A stretch of 64,000 bases of DNA, from assembly GCA_019359765.1 (NCBI GenBank), contig JAHHGU010000016.1:1-64000 (forward strand), given 5' to 3'. The translations under genes and the position numbers were made by a program. The stretch comes from Aphanothece sp. CMT-3BRIN-NPC111. GTDB lineage: Bacteria > Cyanobacteriota > Cyanobacteriia > Cyanobacteriales > JAHHGU01. The notes below the pieces were generated by a model. The model saw only the letters and a program-made list of their open reading frames with translations, made no database searches and was not told where the DNA came from. Of this stretch, positions 47,377 to 55,048 are shown piece by piece (the stretch's first letter is position 1; every line of letters begins with the position of its first letter).

Positions 47377-48009
47377 TCAAACAGGCTTCACAGCTAAATC
47401 CCCTAATGTCACAGTGAAACTCTGTTGCTCTCCGGTGGTCACAAACATTACTATTACTTCACAAGCTATAGCGACTGCCAGCATCACCAGGTTGCGTGCC
47501 AGTGGGTAGTCACAGATATCATCATTAGCAGGTGAGGGAACGCGATAAATTTCGTTCCAGATTACCTCGGCATAATCCGCAGCCAAGCCGACGTGGAGAC
47601 AGGGAAGCTGGACGTGGGTGCAGTAATCTTTCACAGCTTGACGCCCCACGCTGTTGTCAAAAGTATCAATCACTATAGCGCTGCCATCTAACATCTGAGC
47701 TGCGTTTGCTTCTGCCAGTTCTTTAGAACGCCCGTCTATTTGTACACCAAGCGCTCGATAAAGGCTATTGGTGAGCATCTTTGCCTTGTACGCGCCGACG
47801 TCAGAGCGATAGTAAGGTTGGGTAGAGAGGTTGCGCTCCTCAATGCGATCGCGGTCAATTACCCTCAGACGCCCAAATCCAGAACGAGCAAGGCTTTCGG
47901 TAATATTCGCCCCCAAGGCACCAGCACCGCACACAGTTACAGGCAAGTCTTTTAGCTGCGCCATGAGTGTTGATGTTCTGTAGAGTTGCTCGTGGAAGAA
48001 TATAGACAT
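47377..48009 (-). CDS. ThiF/MoeB-like (E1-type) adenylyltransferase-fold protein
   Basis: 210 residues of the E1-like fold. The nucleotide loop is VTVCGAGALGANI, the acidic residue VIDRDRIEERNLSTQ with the conserved R-N-L-S-Q, and VIDTFDNSVGRQAVKDY the D-N-x-x-x-R motif. The usual CxxC zinc pairs are absent and no catalytic cysteine box is clear, so it may activate a partner without forming a thioester. Its neighbour upstream is an unassigned protein of 314 residues, which may be a partner. An alternative start is the ATG at 47964. Confidence 0.78.
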   Translation of the reverse strand: MSIFFHEQLYRTSTLMAQLKDLPVTVCGAGALGANITESLARSGFGRLRVIDRDRIEERNLSTQPYYRSDVGAYKAKMLTNSLYRALGVQIDGRSKELAEANAAQMLDGSAIVIDTFDNSVGRQAVKDYCTHVQLPCLHVGLAADYAEVIWNEIYRVPSPANDDICDYPLARNLVMLAVAIACEVIVMFVTTGEQQSFTVTLGDLAVKPV

Positions 48010-48182
48010 GATGTTGAAACGTCGGCAGATGGAAAAATATTAAAACTATGAAGGACTGGTGATCCGTGATGGGAAATAATTTTACCAATCACCGACATCC
48101 ACTGTAGATGTTTAATTATGCCTACCGGCTTACCAGGTTGCTAGCAGAAGAAAAATTTAGGGCCACTAGGATAAGGTAACTA

Positions 48183-49127
48183 TTAATCCCAGTCCTCGTT
48201 GTATCGCCCTTCAATGACACCGACAAGGGATTGCAAATCAAAGTTACGATCCATGCCGCTGAGGCAGATACCAGAACTAATTACCGTCAGGTCATTTTTG
48301 GAAATAGCAGAGGTGTGACGCGATCCTGTGCTGGTAATCCACTCGATCTGCCAAAACTCACCGCGATCGCGGAACTCTTGCAGTTCGCCGCCACCCATCC
48401 ACAGCGCCTCCTGTAAGCGCCCTTCAGCACCTTGTGCTTTACGCCGGGGTTTTTGATGACTGGGAGGCTGCCGCCGGAGCCTTCTATGGCGTCCAGACTT
48501 TCCTTGGTGTACCTCCTCTTGTCTTTGCTGCCTTTGAGCCTGAAATTCTTCCGTCTGCTGCACTGCCAAATCATAGACGGTACGCATCTCTGGCGTCATC
48601 CCAGGAAATAGCACAACTTCTGGCGGCGTCACCTGCCTCAGATGTTCTCTCAGTTGCTCAGCCACGAAGGGATCGGCACGGCGATCTAATTCGTCAAACC
48701 ACCAGGAACTGCCATCCCAACGAGCTATTATTTGATTCATAGCTCCCCCCTCAGTAACCAGATGCACTGGTACGGGCTTAGCGATGCCCAAGCGTTGCTG
48801 CATATCAGATTCGTTGACAGGGTAAGCTAGCCAAGTTTGTCCTAGCAGAATATGAGCAAGACGCAGGCGCAGGGGTTTGAGCAGTTGCAGATATTCAGCC
48901 ACTTGCGGCAAGCTTGGCTCTTCCACCATCTCAGCAGTTTTCTCATTCACTGCCTGGAAGATTCCCCATCCTTCAAAGTCTTGTGGCTGGGCGGTGAAGA
49001 TATAAACCATCCCTTGCACAGAGCTTTGTATCCGTCCCCCACCTACACAGGGTGCAAGAAACTGAGTATCACGCAGTTGCGCTTCCTGGGCCGCAATTTG
49101 ATTGAGGAGTTTACGAATATCTGTCAT
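48183..49127 (-). CDS. Conserved hypothetical protein next to the ThiF-like gene
   Basis: 314 residues from the ATG at 49127 (a TTG-initiated form would add 14). The N-terminal 200 are mixed alpha/beta (LRDTQFLAPCVGGGRIQ, YIFTAQPQDFEGWGIFQ, QIIARWDGSSWWFDELDRRA). A very basic, low-complexity linker (GKSGRHRRLRRQPPSHQKPR) follows, then a C-terminal domain with RGEFWQIEWITSTGSRHTS. I do not recognise the family. Sharing strand and locality with the ThiF-like gene (174 bases apart) suggests a functional pair; the linker suggests nucleic-acid contact. Confidence 0.55.
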   Translation of the reverse strand: MTDIRKLLNQIAAQEAQLRDTQFLAPCVGGGRIQSSVQGMVYIFTAQPQDFEGWGIFQAVNEKTAEMVEEPSLPQVAEYLQLLKPLRLRLAHILLGQTWLAYPVNESDMQQRLGIAKPVPVHLVTEGGAMNQIIARWDGSSWWFDELDRRADPFVAEQLREHLRQVTPPEVVLFPGMTPEMRTVYDLAVQQTEEFQAQRQQRQEEVHQGKSGRHRRLRRQPPSHQKPRRKAQGAEGRLQEALWMGGGELQEFRDRGEFWQIEWITSTGSRHTSAISKNDLTVISSGICLSGMDRNFDLQSLVGVIEGRYNEDWD

Positions 49128-49432
49128 GGCACTTATCGCAAGTTGCAGCCGAAACTGTAATTTCAGCAAAGCGGCTCTAGGGGCAGAGGCAACAAATTTA
49201 CGTTTCTGAATACAGTTTGGTATTAGATGTTAATTTTTATTCAAACGAGCAATAATATCCTACCTAAATCAAGATATTTAGGCAGGAAACTTTTAATTTA
49301 CTGGGTAGATTCTACTGGGATCTATAGTGCGTGGCTTTCTACCGTGTAATTAAACGTATGTTGCGGTTGTTAATAGGGGCACGGCATTGCCGTGCCCCTA
49401 TTTTTGTAATGACGGCTTCGGTCTCTAACTAA
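49128..49432. other. Intergenic region with dispersed hairpin
   Basis: 305 bases. The only clear object is the perfect 12-base hairpin at 49375-49399; the rest is AT-rich with no frame or promoter that I can support. Confidence 0.4.
49375..49406 (+). repeat. Perfect GC hairpin with T run (dispersed repeat, terminator-like)
   Basis: AGGGGCACGGCA-T-TGCCGTGCCCCT, 12 paired bases, then ATTTTTG. It points along the plus strand although no plus-strand gene ends nearby, so it is more likely a copy of a dispersed palindrome than a dedicated terminator. Confidence 0.6.
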
Positions 49433-50020
49433 TTAAGGGTTAATGCTAGCGGTGAGATCATCACTGGTGAAATAGACGTGACCTAAGGTCTTATCGGCGT
49501 AGGTTCTTTTCGTTAGCCGCCACTCTGGATTTAGATGAATTTTGATAAAGCCATCAGTGATGCCATAGCTTCTTCCAATTTCGATGGGTGAAGCATTGCG
49601 ATCTCTAAAATGAGTCCCTTCAAGTACAAGTTCATCGCCGCGTTTAACAATAGCGAGATCGTATTCCCAGCCTAGATCGCGACTGGCTTGGCGGATGGAA
49701 TAGCCGTTGCTGTCACTCATGCGTCCACAAATACCTGTGAAGTCAAAGTTCAGTAGCAGCAGATCCACTTGAGTAGGGGTGGTACCATTTTCCCTCCAGC
49801 ATTCTTGCTTATCTGATATCTGTTCATAAATAAACAGTTGGTATTTATCACCGCCATAGGGAGAAGCGACGGCGATGAATTTATTTTGGTCAACTTCTTT
49901 TTGACCAAAATTAGCAGAGCTTGCAGGGCTTAATGTACTGAGCGTTGCAAGTACTACCGTCGCTAGCGTTGCCATTGAGCGCTTCATAATACCCTTAGAA
50001 GATGTTGATGTCAATTTCAT
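49433..50020 (-). CDS. DUF3747-domain secreted protein
   Basis: 195 residues. A signal peptide (SMATLATVVLATLSTLSPASSA) precedes ANFGQKEVDQNKFIAVASPYGGDKYQLFIYEQISDKQECW, the typical opening of the cyanobacterial DUF3747 family, with cysteines in QECWRE and GICGRMSDSNGYSIR that may pair. The start could also be the ATG 11 codons later (MKRSMAT). Probably a periplasmic or S-layer-associated protein; role unknown. Confidence 0.78.
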   Translation of the reverse strand: MKLTSTSSKGIMKRSMATLATVVLATLSTLSPASSANFGQKEVDQNKFIAVASPYGGDKYQLFIYEQISDKQECWRENGTTPTQVDLLLLNFDFTGICGRMSDSNGYSIRQASRDLGWEYDLAIVKRGDELVLEGTHFRDRNASPIEIGRSYGITDGFIKIHLNPEWRLTKRTYADKTLGHVYFTSDDLTASINP

Positions 50021-50557
50021 ATAAAGAATGCTAATCAGTTTGGGGAAGTACTATTGGATAGATGCCGTATTTAAGCTAAAGTTCCCACGCCAAAAAAGAA
50101 TTTTAAATTAAGCGTTGCAACTCTTGCTTGTCGCTAACATTCTTTTATTTATCCATAAACTTGCTGTCCACTTCTTCCGAGAAAATACTAGATTTTGCAT
50201 CTTAGTATTTTTACTGACGATTTAGCCTTTTTAGAGGCTTATTTAATGTTTTATAGGCTTCATACACTACCTATAGAGTAGTGATGCAAATACTGCCCCT
50301 ACATATAGTGAATACAGGAGCCAGTTGTGTAAGTCCTGATAGTTTTTAGGGCTAGTGAAAATACTGAGATACGCTTGCGGGTGGAGATGAGAGGAAGCCA
50401 GGAATTAGGTAGGATGCGATACAAGTGAAGAGCACACGCTAGCTCCTGCGGAGCCGTTACGCGATCGCACAACGGTTAGACTATACCACTAAGATCGCGT
50501 CCTGCCGCTCTCATCTACCTAATTTATAGTTTGGTTGATGCCTCGGTGCGTTAGGTT
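50021..50557. other. Long intergenic region with a structured segment
   Basis: 537 bases between two minus-strand genes. The left 300 bases are AT-rich and hold the promoter of the DUF3747 gene. The right part (50385-50523) has three sets of complementary arms; see the separate entry. No frame with a ribosome site is seen. Confidence 0.45.
50385..50523. ncRNA. Candidate structured RNA or repeat with competing helices
   Basis: AGATGAGAG (50385) pairs with CTCTCATCT (50508). ATTAGGTAG (50404) pairs with CTACCTAAT (50515). AGGATGCGAT (50411) pairs with ATCGCGTCCT (50494). The two right arms overlap by two bases, so the first two helices exclude each other over the third. A small GCTCC-TGC-GGAGC hairpin (50442-50454) and a HIP1 site lie inside. 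Strand unknown. Confidence 0.35.
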
Positions 50558-51019
50558 TTAACGACCGTTGATTTCCAAAGCAGTATCGCGCAGGATCTCC
50601 CGCACTTCCATCAATATCTGCCCCAGCTTATTTTGTCCACTGCCATCGGCACCACAGCCCCAGTAATAATCAATAGGAGAATTTTCTACAATTAACTCAT
50701 TTTCAGTTGCCAATAGTACGGCACGGATATCAGCATGAGTCTCAAACTTGCATAGCACTGCCCGTCGCATCACATCATCCTTAACTTGCTCCCAATCAGA
50801 GCGCAGGGGGCGAGTGCGATCGCGCCCTATTGTTGCAGCATCTTTTGGTGTAGGCGCTTTACGGATTTGATCCGCGTGAGGCGTACCAACAAATTTTTGC
50901 GCTTGATAATAGTGTTCGCTGGTGGGCCACCAAGCATCATCTAGCTTGAAGCCATGCGGTGAAAAATTTGAAAAGCAGCCGTAGGGTTCTTCTCTATCAG
51001 AGTAGAAGTAGATTGCCAT
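50558..51019 (-). CDS. NADAR-family protein (YbiA-like N-glycosidase)
   Basis: 153 residues. FYSDREEPYGCFSNFSPHGFKLDDAWWPTSEHYYQAQKF is the complete N-terminal signature (given here for identity only as FSNFSPHGF and WWPTSEHYYQAQKF), and YYWGCGADGSGQNKLGQILMEVR closes the fold. Relatives hydrolyse N-glycosidic bonds of riboflavin intermediates or remove ADP-ribose from nucleic acid. Two genes upstream on the same strand is kptA, whose reaction releases ADP-ribose 1'',2''-cyclic phosphate, so a shared role in ADP-ribose chemistry is plausible. Confidence 0.88.
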   Translation of the reverse strand: MAIYFYSDREEPYGCFSNFSPHGFKLDDAWWPTSEHYYQAQKFVGTPHADQIRKAPTPKDAATIGRDRTRPLRSDWEQVKDDVMRRAVLCKFETHADIRAVLLATENELIVENSPIDYYWGCGADGSGQNKLGQILMEVREILRDTALEINGR

Positions 51020-51465
51020 ATTGCTTTAGGGCTGGGTAACGATTACATTATTTGTTTATATATAGGGTAGGCGTTGGCAACCCTACTTAGCTGGCTGAGC
51101 TAGCATTTTCACCCTTATGTCAGCATAGTCAGTTTTACAGATATTGCTCAATAATTCAACAATTAGTTTATTGGACTGCTATTTATTAGTAGCTATTAGC
51201 TTAGTATGAAGATAGCCTACTAACTAATAACTACTAACAATTCCAACAATAAAGTTTCCTTTCTGACCATATTGGCTCTAAATGCTAACAATTCCAGCAT
51301 ACCTTTAATTATACTCATCTACTTATACCATTTCTCTTTAATCATGCTCTTTATTTAGCCTGCGTAGGTAGGCTTTGTTTATGTTGCCCGATTCTTTAGG
51401 ACGAGGGGCAATTAAGTGCATCGCTACAGGAAATTGGTATTAATTATTGCTGATGATAGCTATTA
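51020..51465. other. Intergenic region between NADAR and AAA genes
   Basis: 446 bases, AT-rich. Imperfect TAGCTATTAG/CTACTAAC units at 51185-51240 resemble the short tandem repeats elsewhere in the window. No gene or strong hairpin is seen; the NADAR promoter must lie here. Confidence 0.4.
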
Positions 51466-52674
51466 TTATACAAATAAATGGGTAAATTCATACGTGAAAT
51501 CAACCCTGCCCTTACGTAACATCGCTGGATCTAGCCTTTCCGTAGTGTTACAAGTCATCAATACTACCAATTTCTGTTGTGCCTGAATACCAGATTCCTC
51601 AATTACACTTTGATACAAAGTTCCATCTAACAAACTCAGAATGTGCTCCGTCTTATTGTTGCGTTGAGCTACTTCGCTAGCGCGATTTTGTGCTAAGTTA
51701 TCAGCTTCGTTGATAATTATACAAATCCGCTCTAAGTAACTTGGTGGAACAAAATTTTCAACGGCATCGCTATCCAATATAAAAATTACATATCCTAGTG
51801 GCATGAGAATTTCTTTCGCCACTGCTTGTGTCCAAACAGTTTTACCTGTACCTGGTTCTCCTTGTACTAGCACCGCTAACTGGTTTTGGTCGATAATTGC
51901 CTGCTGCACTTTATCAGTAAAGCTTTGAATATCAGCAGGAAATGTGCGAATCGGGTACTGGCTGTGAATTTGCCCTACACGGCTTTTGTACCCACTGAGT
52001 ATCACGGCTAGATTGTAAGTAGCTTTGTTAACGAGAGGCGCGATGTCTTTGGCAATCAATGTATATTGCCGCTGTCCCCTGTCGTAGTTTTCGATTTGTA
52101 GCCAAACTTGCTGCTTCGACCAGTAGGCAGAAACGGTACCTATGGTTTCCAGACGATCCCAATTAACAAACCGTTCTACAGGGTAATAATAATATCTCTC
52201 TATAAGGTACTGAGTAATCATGTCTGGATTACCTAATACATCCAGTATTTTTAAAACCGTAATTTCTTGTAGCCGATTCAGAAGGTAATCAATAGGAATA
52301 CTGTCGCGACTGACTAATTGTATTACAGGAGTATGAATACTCAGAACGTCTTTGTAACGATAATCTGGAGATGGAGGTTCAGGAGTCAGATAATTCCAAA
52401 ATTCATTCAGTTCGTAGCGCGTGTTATCGGAGAATACGTTTAAAATATTCGCCCACCAGGTATATTCATTACGACCTAATGCATTAGCAATATCACTGGT
52501 TATATCCAGGATTTTATGAGTTAGTTCTCCGGTATCATTAAATATAAGATGCCACATAAATGCCCAATCAAAGTCTCTGGGCAATGGTCGCCAACCAGAG
52601 CCAAGCAAGCCGCGACTCTGAGAGCTTTTGTTTGCGGGACTATCTTCGTTGTTATCAAGGTATCCTGAACCCAT
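51466..52674 (-). CDS. AAA+ ATPase with unassigned N-terminal domain
   Basis: 402 residues. The N-terminal 240 carry no known motif (RDFDWAFMWHLIFNDTGELTH and a segment with YYYYPVERFVNWDRL). The AAA+ core has Walker A GEPGTGKT, a Walker B-like IIINEAD in which asparagine replaces the usual first aspartate, sensor 1 MTCNTTERL and a putative arginine finger in AMLRKGRVDF. Similar to BCS1/spastin-type cores. It lies between kptA and NADAR genes on the same strand. It might remodel an RNP or RNA-repair complex; no partner is proven. Confidence 0.75.
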   Translation of the reverse strand: MGSGYLDNNEDSPANKSSQSRGLLGSGWRPLPRDFDWAFMWHLIFNDTGELTHKILDITSDIANALGRNEYTWWANILNVFSDNTRYELNEFWNYLTPEPPSPDYRYKDVLSIHTPVIQLVSRDSIPIDYLLNRLQEITVLKILDVLGNPDMITQYLIERYYYYPVERFVNWDRLETIGTVSAYWSKQQVWLQIENYDRGQRQYTLIAKDIAPLVNKATYNLAVILSGYKSRVGQIHSQYPIRTFPADIQSFTDKVQQAIIDQNQLAVLVQGEPGTGKTVWTQAVAKEILMPLGYVIFILDSDAVENFVPPSYLERICIIINEADNLAQNRASEVAQRNNKTEHILSLLDGTLYQSVIEESGIQAQQKLVVLMTCNTTERLDPAMLRKGRVDFTYEFTHLFV

Positions 52675-52852
52675 GATTTAAATTGCTCGATGTATTAACA
52701 ATTAAAATTTGACTAATTCATCCATTTTTATCAGCAATTTTGAATTATTTGATCGGGGGCGATCGCTGATGTTGTTGAAAAGCCGCCGATTCTCGCTACG
52801 AGGCTTATTGTTATAGCCTAATCTAAATTTGTGTACCCTACAAAAAGCAATA

Positions 52853-53398
52853 TTAAGTTTGCCTTAGATACTCTGGTGGAACATTATCAACAAGCCAGAC
52901 CCCGTTTTCAGAGCAATAGAACGTATAATCTGCCGCGTGCATTGCCCCTGCATCTACAGCAAAAACTACTGGGCGACCATGGCGCGCCCCTACAGTTCTT
53001 GCTGTCGCCATATCTTGCGATAGATGAACGTGATGCCGCGACATTTTGCAAATACCCTTTTGAAGAATGGACTCGACTGCACCGTGACCCGTACCATGAT
53101 AAAGAATATCTGGGGGGACAGTAGGCTTCAACTGCAAATCTACCTCTATACTATGACCTTGATTAGCACGAATCAGGGTGCCTGTAGAGTCGAAGGAAAA
53201 GCGTTTTTTGTCATTGCTTGCGACTACTTCATTTAGCTGAGTGCGATTGATGGGAAACTGATGTTTTGCACATGCGGCTAGGAGTTCATCTACAGAAACC
53301 CAACCACCTGGGGTAAGCGTGAGACCAATTCGCTCAGGCTGGTGCCGAAGATGCTTGCTAAGATATTTGCTGATCTTAACTAGGCGAGAATTGTTCAT
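52853..53398 (-). CDS. kptA: RNA 2'-phosphotransferase KptA/Tpt1
   Basis: 181 residues; removes a 2'-phosphate from RNA by transferring it to NAD, giving ADP-ribose cyclic phosphate and nicotinamide. Conserved blocks are KYLSKHLRHQPERIGL, the winged-helix GGWVSVDELLAAC, LYHGTGHGAVESIL (NAD site) and RHHVHLSQDMATA. The ATG at 53398 is used because GAGGAAG lies nine bases before it; a GTG three codons upstream is too close to that site. About 240 bases of 23S-like sequence with a promoter precede it. In the repair pathway it would act after end-sealing that leaves a 2'-phosphate. Confidence 0.93.
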   Translation of the reverse strand: MNNSRLVKISKYLSKHLRHQPERIGLTLTPGGWVSVDELLAACAKHQFPINRTQLNEVVASNDKKRFSFDSTGTLIRANQGHSIEVDLQLKPTVPPDILYHGTGHGAVESILQKGICKMSRHHVHLSQDMATARTVGARHGRPVVFAVDAGAMHAADYTFYCSENGVWLVDNVPPEYLRQT

Positions 53399-53419
53399 CT
53401 TGGTCACTTCCTCACTTTA

Positions 53420-53657
53420 ACGAAGTAACTTAGCATCTTCGGTTGAGTACCCGCGTGCAAGTCGCTAGAGCAAAGCGTCCCTCACTTAGAAGGAACTCCA
53501 CCGGGGAGTTGTTACACACTCTTTAAAGGATGGCTACTCTTAAGCCAACCTGCCGGGTTCTTCGCGCCTTCCTCGCTTCACGCCCCCTGCCTTAGAGCAG
53601 CGGTACCTTTCCTCTCGTACTATGTATGTAAGCTCTAGCAGTTAGGGCACGCAGATT
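53420..53657 (-). ncRNA. Candidate 23S rRNA mimic (sarcin-ricin loop plus GTPase-centre elements) upstream of kptA
   Basis: On the minus strand, from a TATAAT at 53664-53669, the sequence contains AGTACGAGAGGA (53610-53621), the exact sarcin-ricin core of 23S rRNA. Then 53506-53550 reads GGTTGGCTTAAGAGTAGCC followed by ATCCTTTAAAGAGTG and TGTAACAACTC, matching the L11-binding GTPase-associated centre at about 39 of 45 positions against cyanobacterial 23S as I remember it. In 23S the order is the reverse and the two lie over a kilobase apart. TAGAGC/GCTCTA closes the first part and AACTCC/GGAGTT forms a further hairpin. It ends next to the kptA ribosome site, so it is a leader or a separate RNA. 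Confidence 0.65.
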
Positions 53658-53661
53658 TTTT

Positions 53662-53678
53662 GTATTATAACATAATAC
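53662..53678 (-). promoter_or_regulatory. Palindromic -10 promoter of the 23S-like RNA/kptA
   Basis: GTATTAT-GTT-ATAATAC is a perfect seven-base inverted repeat that contains the -10 box TATAAT (53664-53669, minus strand). No -35 box is evident. A dimeric regulator could sit on the palindrome and block or activate initiation at about 53657. Confidence 0.6.
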
Positions 53679-53734
53679 ATAGTTTTTAGCTCGAGCGCCC
53701 GGATTCATGAATAGTTTTGCAAGAAGCCCAATCA

Positions 53735-55048
53735 CTAAAATTCTCTGTGAACCCGTCTGAGTTTTTTATCCAGCTGCCTGGTAGTTCTATATTCTTGGTA
53801 ACGCACTTCAGGAATTTTACAATTTAACCGCTCAAATAGGAATAGCAATGATGTATATACTTGCGCTTGTACTTGCGCCTGCAACTCAGCTGGCGTATTT
53901 AAGGATATTTCAATCAAATCAGTACTTTTTTGCACCACTATATATTCTTGAATATGTGTCGAGGCGGTGATAATTGCTCTGCGGATAAAATCTGGAAATA
54001 TTGGGACTAGTTTTTCATTTTGTTGAGATTTTAAATAGAAAATATCATCGCAACGCCCTTCAATACTCTTTATAGGAGTAAATACAGAACCACAAAGGCA
54101 TGGTGTTTCTTGCTCTGTTAAAATGTCATCCAGGCGATAGCGGATTATGGGTTGAGTTGTTCTACAAAAATCAGTAATTATAGGTATAAACTTACCAGCA
54201 TCTTTATCCAAATATTCTTTTTGTATTGCTACTATATCTTCATTGAGATGGATTGTTCCATAGGCACAAGTGGCAGCAAGAAAACCCTCAGTACATTGAT
54301 ATAGCTGATGGACTATTTGGTTAAATACGTGACAAATGTACCCTTCATCGAGAGGGTCTAATACTTCTGCAACAGAAATAATTTTGAGAGGTGATATGTT
54401 TAAACTGCCCCTTGCCTGAGCTTCCGCCAACAAACGCAGCATAGATGGCGGTGCTATAAGAATAGTGGGAAGATATTGGTTTAAGCGTTCAATGTGATTT
54501 TTCAATGGAAACAACAAATCGAAATACTCAAACTGAATGCGTTTTCTGTTAACTGTTTGGTAAAGCTTACTATTTGCTCTGAGGAAAAATCCAATCCGCT
54601 GCCTTGCGATAATTGACTGGGGAAGCGCTTTTGCTAAAATAGTACCTGCCCAAGTGCATTGTTCTTGTTCGCTAACAATAAATAGACCTCTGTTACCACT
54701 TGTTCCAGAAGAAAGCCCAACAGTAAATTTGCCAATAGTTGAACTAAAATCTCGCGTCTTCTCGGCTTCTAAAGCAACATAAAAAGCTTCAGACTTTTTG
54801 ATTTCTGCCGTGTTTAACTGGTCAAAATTAGCCATCATTGTTGATTTATCAATGAGGGGAAACTGCTGCCAGTCACGCGCATTTAAGCCTTGATAGTAGC
54901 TGCGATAAAATTGCGACTTGGGCAGAATATAGGTGAGAAAGTTACGCACCTTTTTATCTTGCCATGTTAAAAGTTCCTCGCGGCTGCGGAATCTCCGCCC
55001 ATATTTGCTGCGGATATAATGCCAGAGTATGTTTGGGATGCCCTTCAC
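53735..55048 (-). CDS. PaaK/coenzyme F390 synthetase-like adenylate-forming enzyme
   Basis: 437 residues. TVGLSSGTSGNRGLFIVS is the phosphate loop of adenylate-forming enzymes (SSGTSGxxG), and FCRTTQPIIRYRLDDIL followed by CLCGS and IEGRCDDIF are the late ligase motifs of the PaaK/F390 group. It should activate an acid as an adenylate; the acid is unknown. It overlaps the metallo-hydrolase gene by four bases (ATGA), so translation is coupled. The N-terminal 100 residues include HYIRSKYGRRFRSREELL, common in this subgroup. Downstream lies the promoter of the 23S-like RNA. Confidence 0.8.
   Translation of the reverse strand: MKGIPNILWHYIRSKYGRRFRSREELLTWQDKKVRNFLTYILPKSQFYRSYYQGLNARDWQQFPLIDKSTMMANFDQLNTAEIKKSEAFYVALEAEKTRDFSSTIGKFTVGLSSGTSGNRGLFIVSEQEQCTWAGTILAKALPQSIIARQRIGFFLRANSKLYQTVNRKRIQFEYFDLLFPLKNHIERLNQYLPTILIAPPSMLRLLAEAQARGSLNISPLKIISVAEVLDPLDEGYICHVFNQIVHQLYQCTEGFLAATCAYGTIHLNEDIVAIQKEYLDKDAGKFIPIITDFCRTTQPIIRYRLDDILTEQETPCLCGSVFTPIKSIEGRCDDIFYLKSQQNEKLVPIFPDFIRRAIITASTHIQEYIVVQKSTDLIEISLNTPAELQAQVQAQVYTSLLFLFERLNCKIPEVRYQEYRTTRQLDKKLRRVHREF

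Noticed and set aside
53420..53660. A real 23S rRNA gene fragment at an assembly or window junction
   Set aside because: Elements are out of order, only pieces of about 12 and 45 bases match, and normal genes lie on both sides. Still listed as the main alternative to the mimic.
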